64,000 bases of DNA from Dromiciops gliroides (lineage: Eukaryota; Chordata; Mammalia; Microbiotheria; Microbiotheriidae), in assembly GCF_019393635.1 (NCBI RefSeq), contig NC_057862.1, positions 675,544,314-675,608,313 on the forward strand, given 5' to 3'. Below, in pieces: positions 11,664 to 23,040 of this stretch. The position numbers and the translations under genes were made by a program. How positions within the stretch are numbered: position 1 is the first letter of the stretch; each line of letters opens with the position of its first letter. Under the pieces are notes generated by a model. It ran no database searches, was not told the DNA's origin, and worked only from the letters and a program-made list of their open reading frames with translations.

Positions 11664-12856
11664 CTAATGTTTCTTTGCAGTGTGGATTCCTTGATGTTTA
11701 GCAAGTTGTGAGTTCTGTGTAAAAGCCTTTCCACACTGATTACATTCATAAGGTTTCTCTCCAGTGTGGATTCTCCTATGCCTAACAAGACTGGATTGTA
11801 CTGTGAAAGCTTTTCCACACTGATTACATCCATAAGGTTTCTCTCCAGTGTGGATTCTCTTGTGCATAGCAAGACAGCAACTGAATGTGAAAGTCTTTCC
11901 ACACTGGTTACATTTAAAAAAAGGTTTCGTTCCAGTACGGATTCTCTGATGGGCAGCAAGATTAGTGCTCCTTCTGAAAGTCTGTCCACAATGATTACAT
12001 TCATAAGGTTTCTCTCCAGTGTGGATTCCCTGATGTGCATCAAGATGTGATTTCTGTATGAAGGCCTTTCCACACTGATTACATTCATAAGGTTTCTCTC
12101 CAGTGTGGTGTCTCCTATGCATAACAAGACTGTAACTGAATGTGAAAGTCTTTCCACACTGGTTACATTCATAAGGTTTCTCTCCAGTGTGGATTCTCTG
12201 ATGGGCCACAAGATTAGAGTTTCTTCTGAAAGTCTTTCCACATTGATTACATTCATAAGGTTTCTCTCCAGTGTGGATTCTCCTATGTGTAGCAAGACTG
12301 CGACTGAATGTGAAAGTCTTTCCACACTGATTACATCCATAAGGTTTCTCTCCAGTGTGGATTCTGTGATGTTCAGCAAGATGTGATTTCTGTTTGAAAG
12401 CCTTTCCACAATGATTACATTCATAAGGTTTCTCTCCAGTGTGGATTCTCTGATGTACAGCAAGACGGGAACTCTCTATGAAAGCCTTTCCACAATGATT
12501 ACATTCATAAGGTTTCTCTCCAGTGTGGATTCTCTGATGTACAGCAAGACGGGAACTCTCTATGAAAGCCTTTCCACAATGATTACATTCATAAGGTTTC
12601 TCTCCAGTGTGGATTCTCTGATGTACAGCAAGACGGGAACTCTCTACGAAAGCCTTTCCACACTTATTACATTCATAAGGTTTCTCTCCAGTGTGGATTC
12701 TCTTATATGCTACAAGACTGGATCGTACTGTGAAAGCTTTTCCGCACTGATTACATCCATAAGGTTTTTCTTTAGGGTCGATTCTTTGATGTGCAGCAAG
12801 ACTGCTCATTCCCTTATGAATGCTTATTCCATTCTCTTCCTTTCCCAACATCTGCA
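11664..12856 (-). CDS. KRAB zinc-finger gene, C2H2 zinc-finger exon
   Basis: This exon encodes an array of C2H2 zinc fingers joined by TGEKP linkers, the layout of sequence-specific DNA-binding nuclear proteins, most of which recruit KAP1/TRIM28 to silence retroelements. I count 13 fingers, from about 12,773 down to 11,676. Finger 1 has Tyr in place of the first His, and finger 10 ends in Arg in place of the last His, so both are probably weak. Contact residues (-1,2,3,6) of fingers 2-13 read ESRV, ESRV, ESRV, QSHE, FRST, RSNA, FYSM, QSHA, RTNA, FCCM, VSSR, QSQK. Fingers 3 and 4 are identical in protein and finger 2 is nearly so. The 10-to-11 linker carries one extra residue (TGTKPFF). I place the 5' end at 12,856 because a good acceptor (pyrimidine tract, then ttgcag) lies there and joins in frame to the KRAB-A exon. 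An open frame also runs upstream to a Met at 12,896, but that stretch is better read as intron. The gene looks intact; target and orthologue are unknown. Confidence 0.93.
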
Positions 12857-13102
<246 letters not shown>

Positions 13103-13522
13103 CTAAACCATGAAAATTAATATAATTTAGAGCTGAAAAAGACTGCAGAATTCATCTAGTCCAACCCTCATCAACTTAGAGAGAGAAACTGAAGCACAGA
13201 AGGAATTTGCCCCAAACTCCTCTAATCTTGATGTGTGTCAGACTCAGCATTTGAGACCATATCCAATAAGAACCCAATGGAATACTGAGAAAAAACATTT
13301 TGTATGTGAAGTGAGAATCATTTTTGAATAATAAAAGTTGGAGAAATGTCTTACTATGAAATGCTTCTTCCCACAGATTGAGAGAGAAGGTATGTACTCA
13401 ATGAGTGACGTATGAGATTCTATGGAGAAAAAAGCAAGGAGTGTGAAATTCTGCCTCACCAGAGGGGATATTACATGTCATAAGGGGCATGTTATGAAAT
13501 TTTATAAAAAGTTTGTGAGAAA

Positions 13523-14373
13523 GGATATAAACAGTCAGTTTTCTGATGAAGAAACCAAAGCTATCTATTCCCATATGAAAAAATGCTCTAAATCTCTAAT
13601 GATTAGAGAGATGCAAATTAAAACAACTCTGAGGTACCACCTCACACCTATCAGATTGGCTAAAATGACAAAAAAGGAAAATAATAAATGTTGGAGAAGC
13701 TGTGGAAAAAATTGGAACACTAATGCATTGTTGGTGGAACTGTGAACTGATCCAACCATTCTGGAGAGCAATTTGGAATTATGCCCAAAGGGAGATAAAG
13801 CTGTGTATACCCTTTGACCCAGCAATACCACTTTTGGGTCTTTTTCCCAAAGAGATCATGGAAAGGGGAAAGGGACCCACATGTACAAAAATATTTATAG
13901 CTGCTCTTTATTTGGTAGCAAGGAATTGGAAGTTGAGGCGATGCCCATCAATTGGGGAATGGCTGGACAAGTTGTGGTATATGAATGTAATGGAATACTA
14001 TTGTGCTGTAAGAAACAATGAGCAGGAGGGGTTCAGAGAAACCTGGAGGGTCTTGCGTGGGTTGATGATGAGTGAGATGAGCAGAACCAGAAGAACATTG
14101 TACACAGTATCATCAACATTGTGTGTTGATCTACTGTGATGGACTATATTCTTCTCACCAATGCAGTGGTACAGAAGAGTTCCAGGGAACTCATGATAGA
14201 AGAGGATCTCCAAATCCAGGGAAAAAAAACAAAACCTGTGGAGTATAGATGCTGAATGAACCATACTATTTCTTTTGGTTTTGGTGCTGTTGTTTTTCTA
14301 TTTTGAGGTTTTTCATCATTGCTCTGATTTTTCTCTTATAATATGACTAATGCAGAAATATGATTAATGTTAT

Positions 14374-14430
<57 letters not shown>

Positions 14431-14581
14431 CCTATATCAGATTACCTGCTGTCTAGGGGAAGGGGGAGGGGGGGAGGGAGGGAGGGAGAAAAATCTGAAA
14501 AATCTGAAATTGGAAAGCTTGTATAAATAAAAGTTGAGATCTTTACATGTAACGGGAAAAAAATAAAATTATTAATTAAAA
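13523..14581 (+). mobile_element. L1 3' end, left arm only
   Basis: 5'-truncated marsupial L1: the end of ORF2 ([31 protein letters not shown]), 3'UTR with (TA)n(GA)n at about 14,383-14,430, a G-rich tract and A-tail. Target duplication aaaagtttgtgagaaa at about 13,507-13,522 and 14,581-14,596. The right arm has a single copy of this site at about 63,186-63,202, so it inserted after the duplication. It is dead by truncation. Confidence 0.92.
14383..14430. repeat. (TA)n(GA)n microsatellite in L1 3'UTR
   Basis: tatata run followed by gagaga run, immediately before cctatatcagattacctgctg. Confidence 0.93.
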
Positions 14582-14739
14582 AAAGTTTGTGAGAAATCTT
14601 CAAATATTGTGTACTCTGGGGTGAAAAACATTACTAGTAATCACTGAGAAGAGAGCAAAGAAAAAGACCCAAGTTAATTTCATAAATGGCTGAAATAAAT
14701 TCATACCTAATTATGAGGGGGATTTTTACCCCCCTTTTT

Positions 14740-14830
14740 TATGCAGGTCAATGAGGGTTAATTGATTTACCCAGGGCAACATAGCTAATAAGTGTCAAGT
14801 GTCTGAGGCAGGATTTGAAATCAGATCCTT
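14740..14830 (-). repeat. SINE fragment, shared by both arms
   Basis: Partial reverse SINE (gtcaatgagggttaattgattt...tgaggcaggatttgaa). The partner in the right arm is at about 62,956-63,055, so it predates the duplication. Confidence 0.75.
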
Positions 14831-14861
14831 ATGAAGGGGATTCTTAAGAAATATTCGTTAT

Positions 14862-14998
14862 AGGGCAGCTAGGTAAAACAATGGATAGAGTGCTGACCCA
14901 GGATTCAGGAGGACCTGTGTTCAAATCTGGCCTCAGAATGTGACACTTACTACCTGTGTGACCCTGAGTAAGTCACTTAAACTTCATTGCCCCTATAA
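14862..14998 (+). repeat. SINE, shared by both arms
   Basis: gggcagctaggtaaaacaatgg to cttcattgcccc. The right-arm partner is at about 62,797-62,922. Confidence 0.82.
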
Positions 14999-15025
14999 TA
15001 TCTATATCTATCTATACATATTTAT

Positions 15026-15028
<3 letters not shown>

Positions 15029-15075
<47 letters not shown>
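15029..15075. repeat. (CA)n microsatellite, left arm
   Basis: About 23 CA units following the SINE at 14,862. The right arm has a (TA)n run at the corresponding place (about 62,732-62,795). Confidence 0.95.
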
Positions 15076-15769
15076 CTTGCAATCTGTGCTGAAGAGAGAG
15101 TTATGGGACTGTTTCCAGAAGAGTGAAGAAAAGTTATCTATTGTAATATTGAGGGTTTCACGTACCATGGATTATGTAACGGGATACATGATTATGTATC
15201 AAAGCCAAAGACATCTCATGTCTTTGCTTTATGTTTGCTTTCAGTAGGTAACTGAATATATTCATTCATTTTAATATATATTTATATAGAAATAATAACT
15301 GTGATGGGGAAAGCAGAACTCATTCATCCATTAAAAATAATTTTTTATTGACTGGGTTTGAAGATGGCACTAATCCATAAGACACTGACAATTTATTTAG
15401 GAAAAACAAATGATTTCAACATACCCCTCAAGCTTTAGAATATTTGGGACCAAGAGTCAAAACAAACAGTTGAGAAGCAGACTGATGAATAACACACAAG
15501 AGAGCAGCTCTATCTGCAAATCCTTTGATACCTGGGAGGGGTCATCTATTTTTCCAATTGGCTACATCCAGAACCTGAGTTTGGACAATGTACCTGGTTT
15601 TCGATGCACTTCCATTTCAATCAGAATGGTATGATCCACTCTTTGAGGTTCTGTTATTTTGGAGCAATTCTATTTTCTCTTGTTAAATAATGCTTACTAA
15701 AATAATATATTTATATATTCAACCTAAATTTTCAATCTCTATTTGTTTAGTTATTTACTTAATTCTTTT

Positions 15770-16085
15770 TTGGTGGGTAGCATCTTTATTTAAAGTTCTG
15801 AGTTCCAAATTCTTCAGCTCCTTGCCTCCCTTCCTCCCTAAGGCAGCAAGCTGTCAGATATAGGTTATACGTGTGCAATCATGTAAAACCATTACTATCT
15901 TCATCATTTTGTATAAAAGAACATGAATTTTTAAAAATGAAAGTGAAAAATAGCATGCTTCAGTCTGTGTTCAGCCAATCTGATTCAATCAGTTTCTTTG
16001 GAGGTGGAGAATATGCTTTATCCTTAGTCCTTTGGGATTGTCCTGGATCATTGTGTGCAGCAATTCTTTTTCATATAGATAAACA
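15770..16085 (-). mobile_element. old L1 3' end, shared by both arms
   Basis: Reverse L1-type tail (ttcctccctaaggcagcaag, then tttgggattgtcctggatcattg). The partner is at about 61,755-62,065. It predates the arm duplication. Confidence 0.65.
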
Positions 16086-16130
16086 TATCTACACTTTTTT
16101 GCCATTTATATTTTTTCCTCAAAATATGTG

Positions 16131-16278
16131 ATTGTAGCACAGTGGATAAAGCACCAGCCCTGGATTCAGGAGGACCTGAGTTCAAATCCAGCCTCATATA
16201 ATTGATACTTAGTAGCTGTGTGACCCTAAGCAAGTCACTTAAGCCTCCTTGACCCCCCAAAAATACTAAAAAAAAAAG
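16131..16278 (+). repeat. SINE, shared by both arms
   Basis: 5'-truncated SINE with A-tail; the partner is at 61,572-61,708 in the right arm. Confidence 0.85.
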
Positions 16279-16550
16279 TCCTATTTGTAACCTATATTTC
16301 TCATTGTTTCCTTTGTTTCTATTATTGAAAATTAGAGCAATTAAGGAAGAGTCTTTAACCATATTTTTTTACCTTGCCCACAAAATTACCAATTTTCCTT
16401 TTCAAGGGGAGTCCCATGACATGATTCTTCACACAAGTTATGAACAATCATGCAGGAATTCTTCAGTTTTATGGATTGATAAATAATCTATTGAACCCAT
16501 TAATCTATCTGATTCCTTTTTAAATCTATTAAATCCTGAACTTGTTCTTA

Positions 16551-16701
16551 CAAAGAATTTTTTTTTGGTGGGGCAATTGGGGTTAAGTGACTTGTCCAGG
16601 GTCACACAGCTAGTAAGTGTCAAGGGTCTGAGGTCAGATTTGAACTCAGGTCCTCCTTAATCTAGGGCCACTGCTCTATTCACTGCACCACCTAGCTGCC
16701 C
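16551..16701 (-). repeat. SINE, left arm only
   Basis: Reverse complete SINE with target duplication ctgaacttgttctta at 16,536-16,550 and 16,702-16,716. The right arm shows the empty site near 61,110-61,135. Confidence 0.93.
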
Positions 16702-16716
16702 CTGAACTTGTTCTTA

Positions 16717-16991
16717 TCAGAAGCTCTTACACATCTTTTTCATTATCCATCCTCCCTCATTCTCACTTCACCACCAAGGGGGAGATCATGTGCTCCAAAC
16801 CTCCACAAGAGAAGAGGGTCAGCTCACATATCTCCCCATTTCTTGCCTGGGTGCACTACCTATTTTTACAAAAATATTTATAGTAGCTCTTTTTGACTTG
16901 CCTAAGAATTGGAAATCAAAGGAGTGCCCATCAATTGGGGAATGGCTAAAAATGATGTTGTATATGATGGCGATAGAATATTATGGTACTT
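16717..16991 (+). mobile_element. old L1 3' region, first part, shared by both arms
   Basis: L1 ORF2 end-like sequence (catcaattggggaatggct, attatggtact). It continues at 18,973-19,310 on the far side of a younger L1. Right-arm partner about 60,600-61,110. Confidence 0.65.
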
Positions 16992-17002
16992 TAAGAAATG
17001 AT

Positions 17003-18972
17003 AACCCAGGAACTCTATGAACACAACTACCAAACACTCTTCACACAAATCAAATCAGATCTAAATAATTGGAAAGATATCAATTGCTCATGGATAGGCA
17101 GAGCTAATATAGTAAAAATGACAATACTGCCTAAATTAATTTACTTATTCAGTGCCATACCAATCAGACTACCTAAAAATTATTTTATACAGCTAGAAAA
17201 AATAATAACAAAATTCATCTGGAAAAACAAAAAAAAATCAGGAATATCCAGGGAAATAATGAAAAAAAATTCACAGGAAGGTGGGTTAGCGGTACCAAAC
17301 CTGGAGCTTTACTATAAAGCGGCAGTCATCAAAACTATCTGGTACTGGCTAAAAAATAGAGTGGTAGATCAATGGAATAGGCTAGGCTCAGAAAATGCAG
17401 TAGTAAATGACACTGGTAATGTAGTGTTTGATAAACCCAAAGACTCCAGCTTCTGGGATAGGAACTCAGTATTTGACTAAAACTGCTGGGAAAACTGGAA
17501 GATAGTATGGCAGAAAGTAGGCATAGACCAACATCTTACACCTTATACTAAAATAAGGTCAAAATGGATACATGATTTAGACATAAGAGGTGATACCATA
17601 GGTAAATTAGGAGAGAAAGGAATAGTGTACCTATCAGATCTTTGGAAAGGAAAACAGTTTTTGACCAAACAAGAGATAGAGTATATTATAAAATGCAAAA
17701 TGGATGATTTTGATTATATTAAATTAAAAACATTTTGTACAAACAGAAGCAATGCATCCAAAATTAGAAGGGAGGCAGAAAGCTGGGAAACAATTTTTGT
17801 GGCCAGTACTTCTGATAAAGGCCTCATCTCTAAAATATATAGGAAATTAAATCAAATTTATAAGAATCCAAGTCATTCCCCAATTGAGAAATGGTCAAAG
17901 GATATGAACAGGCAGTTTTCTGAGGAAGAAACCAAAGCTATCTATTCCCATATGAAAAAATGCTCTAAATCTCTAATGATTAGAGAGATTAAATTAAAAC
18001 AACTCTGAGGTACCACCTCACACCTATCAGATTGGCTACAATTACAAAAAAGGAAAATAATAAATATTCAGAAGCTGTGGAAAAATTGGAACACTACTCC
18101 ATTGTTGGTGGAGCTGTGAACTGATCCAACCATTCTGGAGAGCAATTTGGAATTATGCCCAAAGGACGATAAAGCTGTGCATACCCCTTGACCCAGCAAT
18201 TCCACTTTTAGGTCTTTTTCCCAAAGAAATCATGGAAGGGGGAAAGGGACCCACATGTACAAAAATATTTATAGCTGCTCTTTACATGGTAGCAAGGAAT
18301 TGGAAGTTGAGGCGATGCCCATCAATTGGGGAATGGCTGGACAAGTTGTGGTATATGAATACAATGGAATACTATTGTGCTGTAAGAAATGATGAACAGG
18401 AGGAGTTCAGAGAAACCTGGAGGGTCTTATGTGAGCTGATGATGAGTGAGATGAGCAGAACCAGAAGAACATTGTACACAGTATCATCAACATTGAGTGT
18501 TGACCTACTGTGATGGACTATATTCTTCTCACCAATGCAATGGTATAGAAGAGTTCCAGAGAACTCATGATAGAAGAGGATCTCCAAATCCAAGAAAAAA
18601 AAAAAAAAGAACTGTGGAGTATAGATGCTGATTGAACCATACTATTTCTTTTGTTTTGGGTGCTGTTTTTTTTTTTTTGAGGTTTTGCATCACTGCTCTG
18701 ATTTTTTCTCTTGTAACAGGATTAATGCAGAAATAGGATTAATGTTATTATGTGTATATATATATATGTGTGTGTGTGTGTATATATATATATATGTATA
18801 TGTATATAGATATATAGATATAACCTATATCAGATTGCCTGCTGTCTAGGGGAAGGGGGAGGGAGAGAAGGGAGGGAGAAAAATCTGAAATTGTAAAGCT
18901 TGTATAAACGAAAGTTGAGAACTATCTTTACATGTAATGGAAAAATAAAATACCTTATATGAAAAAAAAAAA
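17003..18972 (+). mobile_element. L1 3' end of ~2 kb, left arm only
   Basis: Covers the last third of ORF2 (WIGRANIVKMTILPK near 17,095; RSNASKIRREAESWETIF near 17,740; [14 protein letters not shown] near 18,215), 3'UTR with a (TA/TG)n tract, G-rich tract and A-tail. It is broken by 5' truncation and by frame changes between ORF2 segments. Flanks share an imperfect aagaaat(gat)aa duplication. The right arm reads straight through this point at about 60,830-60,850, so it is younger than the duplication. Confidence 0.9.
18755..18820. repeat. (TA/TG)n microsatellite in L1 3'UTR
   Basis: tatatatatg, tgtgtgtg and tatgtata runs just before cctatatcagattgcctgctg. Confidence 0.92.
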
Positions 18973-19310
18973 AAGAAATAAGCAGGATGGTTTCAGAAAA
19001 GCCTGGAAAGACTTGTATGAACTGATGTATAATGAAGTGAGCAGAAGCAAGAGAACATTGTGTACAGAGACAGCAATATTGTTTGATGAAGAACTGCGAA
19101 TAACTTAACTATTCTCAACAATGCAATTATCCAAGACAATCCCAAAGGACTCATGATGAAGCATACTATCCTCCTCCAGAGAAAAAAATGATATTTATGG
19201 TAATGTTCTGCATAATTGTACATGTATAACCTTTATGAAATTGATTACCTTCTCACAGAAGGGAGGCAAGTAGGGATAAATATTGGAACCCAAAACTATA
19301 AGGAAAAATG
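18973..19310 (+). mobile_element. old L1 3' region, second part
   Basis: Continuation of 16,717-16,991 after the younger L1 (gcaggatggtttcagaaaagcc, then caatcccaaaggactcatgatgaag and a grtgggaggaag-like tail). Partner at about 60,250-60,850. Confidence 0.6.
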
Positions 19311-20794
19311 ATGAGTGTCTAATAGTTTGGGTGAGCTAGCACTCTCCTCCAATCTAGGCCACAAGTTCCCCAACACTGATGGTACAAAAACCCAGTAAAA
19401 GTCATCAGACAGGTAAAAAGGAAGGCTGCCCATTTGCCCCTAGGATTTCCCATCTGGGGTGTATACTGTCTTTTCTCCTGTTAGGAGTCTCACTCTTGGT
19501 AAGCAGTTCCCACTGTCTGAGGTGTGCATAGCCAGGCTATTTCTGGATTCTCTATAGTCACATGACTTCCTGACTTGAGAAACTCTCAGGATTTTGTTGG
19601 CACCCACTTGGAGAAAGGTGTGGTTGTCACTTCCTGATGTCTAGCCCAACCCCCTTGATAAGGAACAAGGAGAAAGCATTCCCTGTGACCCTCCCCTCTT
19701 GGGTGTATTCTCAAAAAGATGGACAAAATTGGACTTAGGTGAAAAGAAATGAATGATTTTCTATTGTAACACAAGATCCATGATGAGCCTGCAATTCTTT
19801 GGGTGAGCTAGTCCACAGATCCAAGTCACAACCGCCCCCCACCCCCCAACACTGGCTTCCTTTACATCTCAGCAAAAACCTCACCTTCTGAAAACAAGCT
19901 TGTACTGGTCCCTGACACTACAAGAGCCTTCCCTCTGAGGGTGCCTGCCATCTATATGGCAGAGACACCTTGGATGCACCCAGCTGCTGCCATGTTGTCT
20001 TCCAACTAGACAGTGAACCCCTTGAGGCAAAGGCCTGTTATAGTTGAAACCTTCCTTTGCATCCCCAGTATTTGGCACAGGAGCCACTTGACTTGACATA
20101 AGAATAACAAAACAGAGGGAAGATTCAGAGAGACAAGGCAAGACTGGAGTGGTCTGAGGCAGAAGGAAATGAGTAGATCCAGGCAGACAATGTCAGCTCT
20201 GCTGACAGCACTGCAGAGGACAATCTGTGTTTCACAGGATAGAGCTTCCTTGGCTCTGTTGGATTCCACCATTGCTGATGCTGGTCAGCTCTGTGGATGG
20301 GCTGCACTCACCTGGGATGAGGGTCTCTGGGTGCCAGGGGCCATTCTCTCTGGCTCCAGGCTCTCTCCTTGGAATAGGCTTTGGTTGTCTGCAAGCTGAC
20401 CTGGGGAGGGAGAAGGATCTCAGAGTGAGGGAGACATTGTTTTGTCCTTTTCTTCCTAGGATAGATACAGGACAACCCAGAAATTATAGAACTTGAAGTC
20501 TCTGAGCACTTACAAAGGCACTACCCCCTGAGGAGAGATTCTAACCAGAATGGGAGGGCAGCAGAGAGGGTCAGGCTTGGAAGTGAACTTGGTCTGAACA
20601 GGAAAGGGACTTGCCATCCTCTCTAATTCCTTCCTTTTGCCCTCATGCCCCTGCCCCACCCTACAGCAGAGACCCAGGAGGCAGAAGGTGCTTGGGATCC
20701 CAGATGGGAAGAGACCTAGCAGTGCCTCATTGGCCCCAGACCTAGAGCTTTACTTCCATCTGATACTAGGGGTGAGTTATGTAGGTCAGGCAAC
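19311..20794. other. arm sequence without recognisable gene
   Basis: Shared by both arms (partner about 58,800-60,235). Open frames appear in both copies around 19,590-19,770 and 20,170-20,400, but frame use differs between copies and there are no domains, so I do not call a gene. An L2/MIR-like end (agtgaaccccttgaggcaaag) lies near 20,010-20,090. A 5' exon or promoter of the zinc-finger gene could lie here but I cannot point to it. Confidence 0.5.
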
Positions 20795-21340
20795 TGTGAC
20801 TTGTAGAATGGAAAATTATATCTGGTTGCCTTATTTCTGTGCCAAGTTTAGACATAATTAGGTGCGGTTTCTACTATATTGCTACTTATAAATAAGAAGC
20901 TTTAGCAACAGTTTGGGGCATTACGCATTTATTAAAGCATACCAAATATTAGTCAAGAGAGAACACTTGGCTCAGAAAGTTAAGAAGATCCATCGAGCTT
21001 AGAGAAGCGATAGAGCTCAGCCTGGCCTCCTTCTTCTTCCAAGTCTTCTACCATGAGTCGGTCTGAGAGCCTTACTACCTACCTCCCACCCTTCCATCCA
21101 ACTCAGCGCTAATAGGCTAGCATTCTTGGAAATCTATAGGTTTACTGTACTTGAGGGTGGTCCATGAGCAGAAATTGCTCAAGTCAGAGTTCAGAAAACA
21201 CACTGTCTGAGGGCAAGGCTTTCAGGTAGGTGTGCTTTTAATTGAGTTAACTTTAACTGAGTTAATTAGCAAAGTCCACCTTAATATTATCCCCTCAAGT
21301 GGGGGCCTCTGGGCATCCCAAAACCCATTATGTTCTCACA
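20795..21340 (-). repeat. solo LTR related to the ERV A LTR
   Basis: tgtgacttg (20,795) to tgttctcaca (21,340), with the same gcatttattaaag (reverse AATAAA) block as the LTR at 10,116. Its first ~175 bp also exist in the right arm (about 58,628-58,795), where the rest is missing, so it was there before the duplication. No clear target duplication was seen. Confidence 0.7.
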
Positions 21341-21429
21341 ACCCCCCCTGTGCTTCCATAAGAAACATGGTTTCAGGTGATGGTGGAGGAAAGGCAGTGA
21401 GCTCTCTAACTCATGACACAATCACTCCA

Positions 21430-21985
21430 AAAAACATCAAATAATGCCACAGGACAATGCCTGGAGCAGTAAAACCCACAGAAGAACGTGATGAGATCAT
21501 CTCCTACCCAATAACGCCTTGGAAGGTCGAGGGAGGGAGCTGCTATACTGAGGCAGGAGTGGAGCCCAACCCCACAGTCACCCTGACACAGATCCAGTCC
21601 CAGGAAGGCCTCACCAGAGAAGGAGACCCTTAGAGACTCTGCATCAGCTAAAGGGCCAATGTTGTCTGGAATTAAGCTCACAGTCTGGTGAGAGGGCTGA
21701 GCTCTTGGCAGGGGGGAGACTACAGGGGTCTATGCTGGTGATGAGGCAGAACTTGGGTTTTTGACTGCTGCTGGGGACCAGGAGGTGGACTTGAGTAGCA
21801 GTGGCCCAGGTTGGGGAGGGGCACAGGCTCATCAGAGCTGACAACCACAACACACAAAGCTTGTTGATTAGCAAGTTGGTCTGGGGTGATCTATGGACCA
21901 GGGAACAGGCCAGGCAAGTGAAGAACCTGAACCTCCCTAAATCATACCACCTGGGACTTCTGATGCTTGGGATACTGCAGCCTGG
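21430..21985 (+). mobile_element. 5' fragment of HAL1/L1-like element
   Basis: Matches in inverted orientation the 5' region of the HAL1-like element at 57,408-57,928 with about 13-15% difference by eye, for instance the stretches cacaacacacaaagcttgtt and ggggagactayaggg. It ends before any ORF1. The greater divergence than the arms suggests a separate insertion of the same family. Confidence 0.6.
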
Positions 21986-22213
21986 AAGACAACAAAACAT
22001 GACATTTATCATTATAGACCCAACCTTCAAGTTGGTGATATAGTCTCATTTTACCCGACCCATCTCTTTGTTCATTCTTTCTAAGGGGTGGTTTGGTCAT
22101 TCCTCCTCCCCTCTTCAAGTACGACAGCTCCCATCCTGTCCTTCTACCCTAGGTGTCAATCAAGGGCATCTCAGGAGATCTTTGAAATGTCAGTACATTA
22201 AAGAAAGATGTAG

Positions 22214-22352
22214 GGGGGCAGCTAGGTGGCGCAGTGGATAAAGCACTGGCCCCGGATTCAGGAGTACCTGAGTTCAAATCTGGCCTCAGACACTTGACAC
22301 TGTGTGACCCTGGGCAAGTCACTTAACCCCCATTGCCCCACAAAAAAAAAAA
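22214..22352 (+). repeat. marsupial tRNA-derived SINE
   Basis: Complete with A-tail; target duplication aaagatgtag at 22,204-22,213 and about 22,353-22,362. Confidence 0.93.
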
Positions 22353-22894
22353 AAAGATGTAGAACTTCCATTTCTCTATTATTTATGCTGCCTTGACTGC
22401 TGCAGCCCCTGTTTTTCATTAATTCCTATTGATTCATGGTGAGAAACAGACAAAAATCAAGAAATTCCCTGGTACATTGTAGATGTTTAACAAATGTTTG
22501 TTGACTCAAAGACTGTCCTCAAAGAGCTCACAGTCTAATGTGGGAGACAATATACAAACAACTATGTACAAAACACTCGCCAGATTCATCCTTCTCTCAT
22601 GGCAAAGAAACCTAATTTTAAAATAATCTAATACGAAAATCTTATCTAACAATCTTCTCTCCTCGTGGTCCCAAATTTCTCTTCCTTCAGAAAAGTATTC
22701 TCCATTTTTTCCTCTCCAAGACCCCCACTGATTTCCTCATGACTCAGTTATTGCCATGGTGTATATAGTCTCTCTGTTCTGCTATCATTCCTTGATAATG
22801 TTTCTAAAGGGCTTCACAAGTCTTAAAGCATCATGAAAAAGCTAGCTATCACCAAGTCCCATAACTGATCTTAATGAGTGTTATTGCTATTCTA

Positions 22895-23040
22895 AGAAAA
22901 CCAGATTACCTGCTGTCTTGTTGGGGGGGGGGGGACGGAGAAAAATTTGAAATGAGAAATCTTATAAAAACAAATGTTGAAAACTATCTCTACATGTAAC
23001 TGCAAAATAATAAAATACTTTTATAATGAAAAAAGAAATG
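22895..23040 (+). mobile_element. L1 3' end, short
   Basis: cagattacctgctgtctt, G-run, ctctacatgtaactgcaaaataataaaat tail: the last ~140 bp of a marsupial L1. Confidence 0.8.

Noticed and set aside
11664-12780. CRISPR-like regular repeat
   Set aside because: The 84-bp periodicity is the zinc-finger array.
19586-19774. 62-codon frame conserved in both arms (19,586-19,774 and 59,782-59,970)
   Set aside because: Conservation equals that of surrounding arm DNA (about 6% different) and the frame is short; no start context, domain or splice evidence.
20169-20496. Open frames seen in both arms (20,169 region and 59,095-59,421)
   Set aside because: The two copies are open in different frames with frame-changing differences, and there is no recognisable domain; shared non-coding arm sequence explains them.
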